From NCBI GenBank assembly GCA_903897205.1, contig CAIUAS010000183.1, positions 1 to 9,346 on the forward strand: a stretch of 9,346 nucleotides of DNA, read 5' to 3'. Shown piece after piece: positions 1-6,611 of the stretch; position 1 is the first letter of the stretch, and each line of letters opens with the position of its first letter. The notes beneath the pieces are model-generated. The model had not been told where the DNA came from and searched no databases. It saw only the letters and a program-made list of their open reading frames with translations. This stretch comes from an uncultured Gammaproteobacteria bacterium (GTDB lineage Bacteria > Pseudomonadota > Gammaproteobacteria > CAIUAS01). A program made the translations under genes and the position numbers.

Positions 1-306
1 CGTAAAAAAAACAATCAAACTATTTCTGCAATATCAGGTGCTAATAATAACCTATCAGAATATGATAAACGCAAAAAGCAACGCCAACTAGAAACCCGCT
101 TGCAGACCCTAGAAAATAAATTGCATCAATTGCAAGCCGAACTTAAATCTCTCGAAGTAATTTTATCGGAACCGGCAATTTATGAAGAAAACCAGCAAGC
201 TAAATTAAAAAAACATTTAGCTACTCGAGAAAAAATAGCATTACAGTTACAAGTAACCGAACAGGATTGGCTCGTGTTATTAGAACGGCTAGAGGATGTG
301 CGTTAA
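1..306 (+). CDS. ABC-F family ATPase, YheS-like (3' end only)
   Basis: The reading frame is open from the first base to the TAA at 304-306, so this is the C-terminal ~101 residues of a gene that starts outside the window. The visible part contains no ATPase motif. It has a lysine- and arginine-rich linker (YDKRKKQRQLE) followed by a Leu/Glu/Gln-rich helical stretch that looks like a coiled coil. The order 'LEN.LHQLQAEL...L.EPAIYEENQQAKLKKHL..REKI..QL...EQDWL.LLERLE' resembles the C-terminal coiled coil of E. coli YheS, an ABC-F protein of the EttA/Uup group. Those proteins are cytoplasmic, bind ribosomes and act in translation rather than transport. A TTG at 100-102 could be read as a start, but the frame is open upstream and the similarity begins before it, so a separate 68-residue gene is unlikely. 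Identification rests on the tail only, so Uup or another ABC-F member cannot be excluded. Confidence 0.72.
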   Translation, partial: RKKNNQTISAISGANNNLSEYDKRKKQRQLETRLQTLENKLHQLQAELKSLEVILSEPAIYEENQQAKLKKHLATREKIALQLQVTEQDWLVLLERLEDVR

Positions 307-321
307 TATTTTAGTACGCGT

Positions 322-349
322 TTGACTCTCGCCTAAAAACTACTATTGT
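322..349 (+). promoter_or_regulatory. Possible sigma-70 promoter for the HD-GYP gene
   Basis: A TTGACT hexamer (322-327, 5 of 6 to consensus) is followed after 16 bases by TATTGT (344-349, 4 of 6). This lies in the 89-base gap between the ABC-F stop and the chosen HD-GYP start and would give a leader of about 40 bases to the ATG at 396. It was found by eye only. Confidence 0.35.
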
Positions 350-353
350 TAAA

Positions 354-368
354 TAGAGAGGTTCTCTA
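354..368 (+). repeat. Small inverted repeat before the HD-GYP gene
   Basis: TAGAGA and TCTCTA are perfect inverted copies separated by GGT. In RNA this would be a 6-bp hairpin with a three-base loop. It directly precedes a GTG codon (369) and covers the only Shine-Dalgarno-like bases (AGAGG) that could serve that GTG. This is one reason to prefer the ATG at 396. It could also be a small operator; nothing else supports a role. Confidence 0.3.
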
Positions 369-395
369 GTGGTAAGTTCAATAAAGGGGGTTGGT

Positions 396-1520
396 ATGTC
401 TGATTCATCTGTAATGGCTTTAACTAAATCAGCCGATAAATTATCTACTTTAGTCAGGTTTAGTTATGAAATTAGCCGAGAAACCCGCCTAAAACCTTTG
501 TTGACTTTATTGGCAACAGAGATATCACGGATAATAAATGCCGATCGCAGTAGTGTTTTTATTTATGATAAAGATACTCATGAGTTATGGTCGATTGTAG
601 CTCAAGGTTTGTATGGTAGAGAATTGCGATTTCCCGCTGACAAAGGAATTGTCGGCTATGTATTGCAAACTGGCCAACTCATTAATATCGAGGATGCTTA
701 TCAAGATTTTCGCTTTAATCCTGACAGCGATAAAAATAATAATTATTTTACTAAAACTGTGTTAGCTATGCCTTTAAAAGATCGCCAAGGAAATGTGCTT
801 GGTATTTTCCAGGTTTTAAATAAAATAGGCGGACGCTTTGATCGCGAAGATGAAGGGTTGCTACAGTTAATAGGGTTGCTAGCTTCTGCTGCCATTGAAA
901 ATGCGCAGCTTTATGAAACTTTACACAAAAGTCATTATGAAATGATTTTAAGACTAGCAAAAGCGGCTCAATTTCGTGATAAAGAAGACCTGGAAGGCCA
1001 TTTGCGTCGCATGAGTAAATATTCAGCTTATATTGCCGAAGCATTAGGAATGACCTCCAAAGAAGTGGAAATGATAAAAGAAATCAGCCCGTTGCATGAT
1101 ATAGGAAAAATTGCAATTCCCGATAAAATTTTACTAAAAGATGACAAACTAACCGAAGAAGAATTTGAATCGATGAAAGAGCATACTCTCTATGGCGCAA
1201 AAATTTTGGCAAACCCTAATAATAAGCTGCTCGAAATGGCTTATAATGTCGCTTACTCACATCATGAAAAATTTGACGGTACCGGTTACCCCTGTGGTTT
1301 AACAGGCGATAAAATTCCTTTAGAAGCTCGTATTGTTGCTTTAGCAGATGCCTTTGATGCGCTAACAAGCAAACGAACTTATAAAAAAGCGTGGTCTCTC
1401 GAAGAAACAGTAATATATATTCAAGAGCGTTCTGCAAAACAATTTGATCCTATTGTAGTTGATGCTTTTCTTAAATGTTTGCCTCTTATTCAGCAATCAC
1501 TAGAACAAGAAGAGACGTAA
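396..1520 (+). CDS. GAF + HD-GYP domain protein, predicted cyclic-di-GMP phosphodiesterase
   Basis: Cytoplasmic two-domain signalling protein of 374 residues. Residues ~20-175 form a GAF sensor domain (NADRSSVFIYD, DKGIVGYVLQTG, LAMPLKDRQGNVLGIFQVLNK). Residues ~180-365 form an HD-GYP domain, a family that hydrolyses cyclic di-GMP to pGpG or GMP. The catalytic signature looks complete: HDIGK (His234-Asp235, Lys238), EHT (His263), HHEKFDGTGYP (His289-His290, Asp294, Gly-Tyr-Pro 297-299) and ADAFDAL (Asp318). No GGDEF, EAL, receiver or membrane segment is present, so GAF is the only visible sensor; its ligand cannot be read from sequence. I chose ATG 396 because GGGGG lies 5 bases upstream. An in-frame GTG at 369 would add nine residues and is the main alternative. 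The gene converges on the type I secretion operon, 66 bases apart end to end. It is probably transcribed alone. Confidence 0.92.
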   Translation: MSDSSVMALTKSADKLSTLVRFSYEISRETRLKPLLTLLATEISRIINADRSSVFIYDKDTHELWSIVAQGLYGRELRFPADKGIVGYVLQTGQLINIEDAYQDFRFNPDSDKNNNYFTKTVLAMPLKDRQGNVLGIFQVLNKIGGRFDREDEGLLQLIGLLASAAIENAQLYETLHKSHYEMILRLAKAAQFRDKEDLEGHLRRMSKYSAYIAEALGMTSKEVEMIKEISPLHDIGKIAIPDKILLKDDKLTEEEFESMKEHTLYGAKILANPNNKLLEMAYNVAYSHHEKFDGTGYPCGLTGDKIPLEARIVALADAFDALTSKRTYKKAWSLEETVIYIQERSAKQFDPIVVDAFLKCLPLIQQSLEQEET

Positions 1521-1570
1521 TGATTTGCCAATTTATTTTTCAACCCAACGCCTTCCATAATTACGTGTTA

Positions 1571-1602
1571 CCAAAAATCTGCGCGATTACTTCTCGCGCA
1601 GA
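1571..1602 (-). terminator. Rho-independent terminator of the type I secretion operon
   Basis: Read on the minus strand, TCTGCGCGA, a 7-base loop and TCGCGCAGA form a perfect 9-bp GC-rich stem (1602 to 1578), followed at once by TTTTTGG. The TAA stop of the membrane fusion protein gene (1587-1589) lies inside the loop, so the operon ends with no spare sequence. In the plus direction the same stem is followed by GCTTCTTCTTTT, a weaker U tract, so it may also stop HD-GYP transcripts from the other side. Confidence 0.85.
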
Positions 1603-2939
1603 GCTTCTTCTTTTGCCTTAATTAGCGGTTTAAGAAAATATTGCAATACTGTTTTTTCACCTGTTTGAATATGAACAGTTGCTATCATCCCAGGAATAAT
1701 AGGTAATTTATATTTATTACTACCCAAATAATTTTGAGTGGTGCGAATATTTACTAAATAGTAAGCCGGCGTATTTTGATCGGCGCCTGATCGTTTGTTA
1801 TTTTTATTTTCATCGTCTATCGTGTCTGCACTGATATACTCAACCTTTCCTTTTAAGTTGCCATAAATTGAATAATCATAAGCGGTTATTTTCACGGTTG
1901 CATTTTCGCCAGGATGAATAAAAGCAATGTCAGCAGGCCGGACTTTGGCCTGCACAAGCAGCGTATCATCCATTGGCACAATATCCATGATGGCCATGCC
2001 AGGTGAGACAACACCACTAATAGTCATAATGTGGATTTTTTTAACGATGCCTTCAACCGGTGAGTGCAGGATCGTGTGATTCATTTTGTCACTTAACGAA
2101 GCTAATGATTCCTTCACAACCGCTAATTCTGTTTTGCGTTGATTTAATTCATTCCAGGCATCTTCATGAAATTTATCCTGTTTATCTAGCAGTCGGCTTT
2201 TTACTTCATTGGCATCGCGCTGGGTCCGCAAATAATCAATTTTTGGTACAATACCTTTTTCAACCATTGGCGCTTGAATAGCTAACTGTTCATTGGCCAA
2301 TTCATAATTATGTTGCAGATTAGTAAGCTCAGCGACCAATGCTTGTTTTCGCGCAATAAACTCTTGGTTTTCACGCTGCATTAAATCAGCATGGCTTTGT
2401 AATTCAGCGGGAAAAATAATGTTTTCTTTGCTGTCTGTCTCAGCTGCGAGACGTGTTGTCATCGCTAATAGTGCTAAATATTTCTGATAACTTTGCTGAT
2501 AGTCTGATTTGTAACGCGTATTATCTAAAATCGCTAATATTTGATTTTTTTTAACGAAGTCGCCTTCTTTAACATAAAGCGCTTCTAAAATTCCGCCATC
2601 CAAGCTCTGAACAATTTTGATCTGCGTGGAAGGTATGACTTTACCATCAGCCACTGTTTGCTGGTTAATAACAGCAAAATAAGACCATATTAAAGCTATT
2701 ATTAAAAAAATGGCGGTGATATATAAAATAGCATTAGCAAAAGGAGTCGTTTTACTTAGCATGGCGACTTTGCTATCAGCAACAAAAGGTTCATCCTGCG
2801 CATTTAGTTTTTCTTGCTCAAGCCAGCTTGCTATTTTTTGAATGGTCAGCTGGGTTTTTTGGACTAGTGCTTTTATATAGAGAACCGTTTTTTGGAAATA
2901 TAATTTTAATAGAGGCAACGTATTGGCAGCTAATTTCAT
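1587..2939 (-). CDS. Type I secretion membrane fusion protein, HlyD/LapC family
   Basis: Periplasmic adaptor of a type I secretion system. It is anchored in the inner membrane and links the ABC exporter to a TolC-type outer-membrane channel. The 450 residues fit the family. There is a cytoplasmic N-terminus of ~67 residues, one membrane helix (~68-90, ILYITAIFLIIALIWSYF), a first barrel/lipoyl half (~97-139, VADGKVIPS...GGILEALYVKEGDFVKKNQILAILD), a long helical hairpin (~140-285), a second lipoyl half (HSPVEGIVKKI, ~292-302) and a beta-barrel region. It ends with the typical PGMIATVHIQTGEKTVLQYFLKP...AKEEALRE tail of LapC-like proteins. The ATG (2939-2937) overlaps the exporter's TGA in an ATGA junction, so the two are translationally coupled. 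AAGGA lies ~8 bases upstream of the ATG. The gene looks intact. The outer-membrane partner is not in this window. Confidence 0.93.
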   Translation of the reverse strand: MKLAANTLPLLKLYFQKTVLYIKALVQKTQLTIQKIASWLEQEKLNAQDEPFVADSKVAMLSKTTPFANAILYITAIFLIIALIWSYFAVINQQTVADGKVIPSTQIKIVQSLDGGILEALYVKEGDFVKKNQILAILDNTRYKSDYQQSYQKYLALLAMTTRLAAETDSKENIIFPAELQSHADLMQRENQEFIARKQALVAELTNLQHNYELANEQLAIQAPMVEKGIVPKIDYLRTQRDANEVKSRLLDKQDKFHEDAWNELNQRKTELAVVKESLASLSDKMNHTILHSPVEGIVKKIHIMTISGVVSPGMAIMDIVPMDDTLLVQAKVRPADIAFIHPGENATVKITAYDYSIYGNLKGKVEYISADTIDDENKNNKRSGADQNTPAYYLVNIRTTQNYLGSNKYKLPIIPGMIATVHIQTGEKTVLQYFLKPLIKAKEEALREK

Positions 2940-4585
2940 GATTGATTTCCTTCTGCTTTTTTAGGTTCGGCTGTCGGTTTTAAAAGCTTTTCTTTTGGGC
3001 CGTCTAGCGCAATTTTGCTATTGTCTAAAATAATTAATCGATCTACCAAAGCAAGTAATGAGGCTTTGTGAGTGACAACAATGACCGTTTTGTCGCCTAA
3101 ATAATTTTTTAATTGATGAATTAATTCTTGTTCGGAACGTTCATCGGTGGCGCTGGTGGGTTCATCGAGCAGTAAAATATTAGGATTGCTTAATAGAGCA
3201 CGCGCAATAGCAATGGCCTGGCGTTGGCCGCCAGACAAACCTTCACCGCGTTCACCTACGGGCAAGTTATAGCCAGCGGGATGACGACTTACGAAATTAT
3301 CAACACCCGCTAATTTGGCAGCTCGTAAAATAGCAGCATCATCAGCCCAGGGTTGTGCCATTGCAATATTGTCGCGCACATTACCAGCAAATAATAAGCT
3401 GTCTTGGGGCGCATAACCAATGCTTTTTCGCAAGTCGATGGGATCAATTTGCGTTAAATCAATTCCATCGATATAAATAGCTCCTTGTTGTGGTTGATAC
3501 AAACCTAATAATAATTTTTGCAAAGTGCTTTTACCCGAACCAATACGACCAACGATAGCAACTTTTTCGCCTTTATTAATCTTAAAAGAGACATTATCTA
3601 ACGCTTTGGTCTGTTGATAAGGATATTGAAAGGTAACATTTTTAAATTCAATTTCACCTTGAAAAGCCGGGCGTTGTAAAAAATGTTTATTCGGAGGACG
3701 CTCCAATGGTAGCGCCATAATTTTATTTAATCCCTCTAGCGCAGCTTTGGTTTGTTGCAAGCGAGTTAATAAATTTGCAAATTGTCCTAACGGTGCTAAC
3801 GTACGGCCTGCCAAAATATTGCAAGCGATTAATCCACCTAAAGTTAAACTACCTTGTTCGATGGCGTATACCCCCACAATAACAGTGCCAATGGTAACTA
3901 ATTGTTGTACGTAATAAGTGATGTTAATCACTGCTGCGGAAAGAAAACGTGATTGCAACCCTAATTTAGCAGCACGCCCTACACGTTGCTCCCACTTATG
4001 TTGCAAAATACTTTCAGCGCCTAGGGTTTTAATAGTTTCTATACCGGAAACTGCTTCCACTAACACCGCATTTTTTTGTGCGGCTTCTTGTAATGCAGCT
4101 TGCACATTATGGCGCAACGGAACTTCGATTAAATAGGCCGTTATTAAGACAATAGGAATAGCAAGCAGTGGTACTAAAACAATAACACCCCCGATATACC
4201 AGGTGAAAATTAAATATATTATTAAAAAGGGTAAATCGATTAAAGTAGTTAATGTTGCAGAGGTAAAGAAATCGCGGACGGTTTCAAACTCACGTAAATT
4301 ATTAGCGAATGCGCCGACAGAGGCCGGCTTATTAATCAATTGTATGCCAAGCACATGTTGAAACAGACTACTTGCCATGACAATGTCCGCTTTTTTTCCA
4401 CAAACATCAATTAAATAGCCCCTTAAAAAACGTAATAGCAAATCAAAAGTAAAAATAATTAACACACCAATTGCTAACACCCATAAAGTAACTTCAGCAT
4501 TATTGGGTACAACACGGTCATACACGTTCATCACAAACAATGGACTGACTACTGTGAAAATATTAATTAATAACGCCGCCAGCAT
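2936..4585 (-). CDS. Type I secretion ABC exporter, LapB type: membrane and ATPase part (downstream piece of an interrupted gene)
   Basis: This piece holds the transmembrane and nucleotide-binding domains of an exporter that moves unfolded proteins across the inner membrane. Residues ~1-290 are the ABC transmembrane domain, opening with the LapB-family hallmark SPLFVMNVYDRVVPNNA (14-30). Residues ~310-535 are the ATPase domain: Walker A GRIGSGKST (346-354), Q-loop Gln394, signature LSGGQ (450-454), Walker B ILLLDEP (470-476, catalytic Glu475) and H-loop His506. All motifs are intact. The 549 residues are too few for the family, whose members are about 720 long. The missing N-terminal domain is encoded just upstream in the same frame, beyond a TAA at 4658-4660. 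The ATG at 4585 is the first start codon after that stop and has no good Shine-Dalgarno sequence (TAATTATTCTAACGTC precedes it). Starting there would keep all of the first membrane helix but lose the conserved FWGTLW segment. Whether it is translated, by re-initiation or readthrough, is unknown. Confidence 0.9.
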   Translation of the reverse strand: MLAALLINIFTVVSPLFVMNVYDRVVPNNAEVTLWVLAIGVLIIFTFDLLLRFLRGYLIDVCGKKADIVMASSLFQHVLGIQLINKPASVGAFANNLREFETVRDFFTSATLTTLIDLPFLIIYLIFTWYIGGVIVLVPLLAIPIVLITAYLIEVPLRHNVQAALQEAAQKNAVLVEAVSGIETIKTLGAESILQHKWEQRVGRAAKLGLQSRFLSAAVINITYYVQQLVTIGTVIVGVYAIEQGSLTLGGLIACNILAGRTLAPLGQFANLLTRLQQTKAALEGLNKIMALPLERPPNKHFLQRPAFQGEIEFKNVTFQYPYQQTKALDNVSFKINKGEKVAIVGRIGSGKSTLQKLLLGLYQPQQGAIYIDGIDLTQIDPIDLRKSIGYAPQDSLLFAGNVRDNIAMAQPWADDAAILRAAKLAGVDNFVSRHPAGYNLPVGERGEGLSGGQRQAIAIARALLSNPNILLLDEPTSATDERSEQELIHQLKNYLGDKTVIVVTHKASLLALVDRLIILDNSKIALDGPKEKLLKPTAEPKKAEGNQS

Positions 4586-4660
4586 GACGTTAGAATAATT
4601 AGTTTTATACTGCCATAAAGTTCCCCAAAACCAGGATTTTTGCTCGGCAGTGGATTCTTA
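4586..4660 (-). other. In-frame stop and 24-codon bridge inside the LapB-type exporter gene
   Basis: On the minus strand the N-terminal piece ends with two AAA codons and TAA (4660-4658). The next 24 codons run in the same frame without interruption into the ATG at 4585. The bridge encodes a WFWGTLW motif, which is the expected LapB-family segment just before the first membrane helix. Joining 143 + the stop + 24 + 549 gives 717 codons, the normal family length (T1SS exporters of ~718 residues). The lesion is therefore one nonsense codon and not a frameshift or deletion. The bridge contains no ATG, GTG or TTG in frame. Confidence 0.88.
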
Positions 4661-5089
4661 TTTTTTAGGGCCCGCTTGATAAACAGGTTGTAAGAAAATC
4701 GCATAACCTGAATAAATACTCGCTAAATCGTGACTATTTTTTTCATAAGGATTATTGCCTAATTCAGGTGAGACAATAGTGACGGTATTTTCATCGAGGC
4801 AATTTTGCAGTATACAGGCCTGATTATTTTGTAAAATTAATACAGCGGGTAACACGAGTTTTGAAATTTTCTCTAAGGGCCGCTTGACTATCTTAGCCGT
4901 AAAACCAGCACGTTCAGCAGCACGTAAAAATAATTGCGGTGTTAAATGGTAGTCGACCAATGGCAACCCTGCACACAATGCTTTGCGCGAATAGTGGAGA
5001 TGGTGCAGATGAATTAGAATGGCCAGGCAATCTAATAAAGGATCGTTGCGCTCAGCCTCTGTTGATAGCGGCGTATCTAGTTCGTTCAT
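4658..5089 (-). CDS. Type I secretion ABC exporter, LapB type: N-terminal C39-like domain (upstream piece of an interrupted gene)
   Basis: These 143 residues match the N-terminal C39-like domain of LapB-family exporters: DPLLDCLAILIHLH (~16-29), then AGLPL...LTPQLFLRAAERAGF, VKRPLEKISKLVLPAVLIL, VTIVSPELG and YSGYAIFLQPVYQ at the end. In related exporters this domain sits in the cytoplasm and recognises the substrate. It retains a Cys next to Asp (DC) but has Ala-Cys where the catalytic His of C39 peptidases falls (QACIL) and Ser-Pro in place of the Asp-Pro, so it is predicted to lack protease activity, as is normal for LapB. The ATG at 5089 is preceded by AGGAG with a 5-base gap, a strong ribosome binding site. 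It is the first gene of the operon. The piece ends at an in-frame TAA, so it could be a free-standing substrate-recognition domain, or the whole gene could be a recent pseudogene. Confidence 0.87.
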   Translation of the reverse strand: MNELDTPLSTEAERNDPLLDCLAILIHLHHLHYSRKALCAGLPLVDYHLTPQLFLRAAERAGFTAKIVKRPLEKISKLVLPAVLILQNNQACILQNCLDENTVTIVSPELGNNPYEKNSHDLASIYSGYAIFLQPVYQAGPKK

Positions 5090-5114
5090 GCGAGCTCCTA
5101 ATAGCTTCTTCTTT

Positions 5115-5142
5115 ATTATAAATAATAGGGGACGAGGTTGAA
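5115..5142 (-). promoter_or_regulatory. Predicted sigma-70 promoter of the type I secretion operon
   Basis: On the minus strand a perfect TATAAT (5120-5115) is preceded, after a 16-base spacer, by TTCAAC (5142-5137, 3 of 6 to consensus). Transcription would begin near 5108, giving a short leader of about 19 bases that contains the AGGAG ribosome binding site of the 5089 start. The weak -35 box with a perfect -10 box would fit a promoter needing an activator, but this is inference. The -35 box lies inside a 9-base sequence repeated in inverted orientation at 5258-5266. Confidence 0.5.
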
Positions 5143-5266
5143 TTTTGCGAGGTAATTTAAAATATAAATAAATATTACCCGCACGATACTGCGGGTAATA
5201 TTTGAAATGCAGCCTGCTAATTTAAATACATGGAGCATGTCTTCATATTTCTGGGGTATTCAACCT
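5135..5266. repeat. Widely spaced 9-bp inverted repeat in the divergent promoter region
   Basis: AGGTTGAAT (5135-5143) recurs as its exact complement ATTCAACCT (5258-5266), on opposite sides of the 5170-5203 hairpin. The left copy overlaps the proposed -35 box of the secretion operon. It could be a pair of binding sites for one regulator serving both directions. A match of this length in 270 bases can arise by chance, so confidence is low. Confidence 0.25.
5170..5203. repeat. Perfect 14-bp inverted repeat (hairpin) between divergent genes
   Basis: The arms AAATATTACCCGCA (5170-5183) and TGCGGGTAATATTT (5190-5203) are perfect inverted copies with a 6-base loop CGATAC. The CCCGCA/TGCGGG core is GC-rich inside an AT-rich gap. 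It lies upstream of both neighbouring genes, so neither the secretion operon nor lolC needs a terminator here. No clean U tract follows on the plus strand (GAAATG); on the minus strand ATTTATATTTTAAA follows. It could be an operator, a terminator blocking antisense or stray transcription, a leader hairpin of lolC, or the remnant of a lost gene. Confidence 0.75.
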
Positions 5267-5360
5267 GTTTAAGTAGAAGTCATTTCCAAATTATTTCTAT
5301 TTATTTTTCTAAGGATCCGTTAAACTGAGCCCACTTTTTTACTAGTCGGATCATATCATC

Positions 5361-6611
5361 GTGTTTTACCCAATTGCTTTATTTATAGGCTTACGCTATA
5401 CGCGAGCGAAGCGGCGTAATCACTTTATTTCTTTTATTTCCCTTACGTCTATGATCGGGATCGCGCTAGGGGTAGCTGTATTGATAACGGTGTTATCAGT
5501 CATGAATGGTTTTGATCAAGAAATTCGCAGTCGCATATTTGGCATGGCGAATCATATGACCATTAATACCTTAGATGGGCGGCTTCTTAATTGGCAGGGG
5601 TTGGCAGATGAGGTTAAGCAATATCCAGGTGTTATTGCAACAGCACCTTTTGTGAGCGGCCAAGGAATGCTACTTAATCGTGGTTTAAATCATCCCAGCA
5701 TTATCACCGGCGTTGATCCTTCCCAAGAGGCAAAAGTATCTATCATAGCTCAGAAAATGGTGGGTGGTAATTTCAATGCGCTACAACCTGGTCAATTCGA
5801 TATTATTATCGGTGCCCAATTGGCACAAAGTTTAGGTGTAGATCTAGGAGATAAAGTTACCTTGCTGATTCCTTCGGTTGCCGTAACCCCATTGGGAGTT
5901 ATGCCTCGCTATAAGCCCTTTACTGTCGTTGGTATTTTTAAAGTGGGTAATGGTTTTGGCTTCGATAGTGATTTAGGTTATATCAATATAAAAGATGCTC
6001 AGGCATTGTTTCAACTCGGTAACGCCGTAAGTGGCCTGCGCCTTAAGCTCACTGATTTATATCTCGCTCCTAAATTAACTCAAGCAATTTCACAAAAACT
6101 ACCCACTAATTATTTAGTCAGCAACTGGACCTATGACTATGGCAGTTTATTTCATGCCATCCAATTAGAAAAAACCATGATGTTCTTGATTCTTTTGTTG
6201 CTCGTTGCGGTTGCGGCTTTTAATTTAGTCTCAACATTGGTGATGGTAGTCACTGATAAACGTTCTGATATTGCCATATTACGCACCCTGGGAGCCACTC
6301 CGCGCACCATTCTAGCCATATTTATGGTGCAAGGTTCCATCGTAGGACTTGTAGGCACCTTGTTAGGATTAATAGGCGGGGTATCATTGGCATTAAACGT
6401 AACAAAAATAGTTAATGGAATTCAAAATATTTTCCATGTACAGCTATTGTCCTCAAATATTTATTATGTAAATTATTTGCCATCGCAATTGTTATGGTCA
6501 GATGTATTTAATATCAGCATTACCGCTTTATTAATGAGTTTACTCGCCACTTTATATCCCGCATGGCGCGCTGCTCGTACCCAACCTGCTGAGGCTTTAC
6601 GCTATGAATAA
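5361..6611 (+). CDS. lolC: Lipoprotein-releasing ABC permease, LolC/LolE family
   Basis: Inner-membrane permease that with LolD extracts outer-membrane lipoproteins from the inner membrane and passes them to LolA. The 416 residues fit the family. They comprise an N-terminal LFIGLRYTRAKRRN...SFISLTSMIGIALGVAVLITVLSVMNGF with the first membrane helix (~24-48), a periplasmic MacB-like domain (~50-265), then an FtsX-type domain with helices at ~272-295, ~318-348 and ~378-400. It ends in LYPAWRAARTQPAEALRYE, nearly the LolC terminus of E. coli. The segment TPLGVMPRYKPFTVVGIF (~176-193) corresponds to the LolC 'hook' that contacts LolA. IYYVNYLPSQ (~367-376) looks more like LolE. This mix suits a single LolF-type permease acting as a homodimer. 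The GTG at 5361 is chosen because FYPIALFIGLRY aligns with the family N-terminus; its ribosome binding site is weak. The stop overlaps lolD by 8 bases. Confidence 0.93.
   Translation: MFYPIALFIGLRYTRAKRRNHFISFISLTSMIGIALGVAVLITVLSVMNGFDQEIRSRIFGMANHMTINTLDGRLLNWQGLADEVKQYPGVIATAPFVSGQGMLLNRGLNHPSIITGVDPSQEAKVSIIAQKMVGGNFNALQPGQFDIIIGAQLAQSLGVDLGDKVTLLIPSVAVTPLGVMPRYKPFTVVGIFKVGNGFGFDSDLGYINIKDAQALFQLGNAVSGLRLKLTDLYLAPKLTQAISQKLPTNYLVSNWTYDYGSLFHAIQLEKTMMFLILLLLVAVAAFNLVSTLVMVVTDKRSDIAILRTLGATPRTILAIFMVQGSIVGLVGTLLGLIGGVSLALNVTKIVNGIQNIFHVQLLSSNIYYVNYLPSQLLWSDVFNISITALLMSLLATLYPAWRAARTQPAEALRYE

Noticed and set aside
100..306. A separate 68-residue gene starting at TTG 100
   Set aside because: The same frame is open back to base 1 and the coiled-coil similarity begins upstream, so it is the tail of a longer ABC-F gene.
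766..1437. Two minus-strand open frames (92 and 73 codons) within the HD-GYP gene
   Set aside because: Both are antisense to a clearly conserved GAF/HD-GYP coding sequence and resemble nothing.
2060..4136. Plus-strand open frames (2060-2281 and 3918-4136) inside the secretion genes
   Set aside because: They are antisense shadows of the conserved membrane fusion protein and exporter.
4586..4660. A frameshift in the A6 run (AAAAAA TAA) as the cause of the split exporter
   Set aside because: The coding sequence before and after the stop is in the same frame, so a single insertion or deletion cannot explain it; shifting the frame at this point does not give the conserved FWGTLW segment.
4658..4660. 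TAA read as a sense codon through an altered genetic code
   Set aside because: At least five other genes in the window end naturally in TAA at family-typical positions (306, 1520, 1587, 6611, 7296).
4658..5089. Active C39 bacteriocin-processing peptidase
   Set aside because: The catalytic His and Asp positions read Ala and Ser, and the surrounding residues match the non-catalytic C39-like domain of LapB-type exporters.
4939..5121. 60-codon open frame on the plus strand at the start of the secretion operon
   Set aside because: It lies almost wholly antisense to the conserved C39-like domain and over its promoter; the peptide has no recognisable feature.
5228..5240. ACATG-GAG-CATGT short palindrome as an operator
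   Set aside because: Five-base arms are expected by chance in a gap of this size and nothing else supports a site.
6152..6358. 68-codon minus-strand frame within lolC
   Set aside because: Antisense to the conserved membrane helices of the permease; no independent support.
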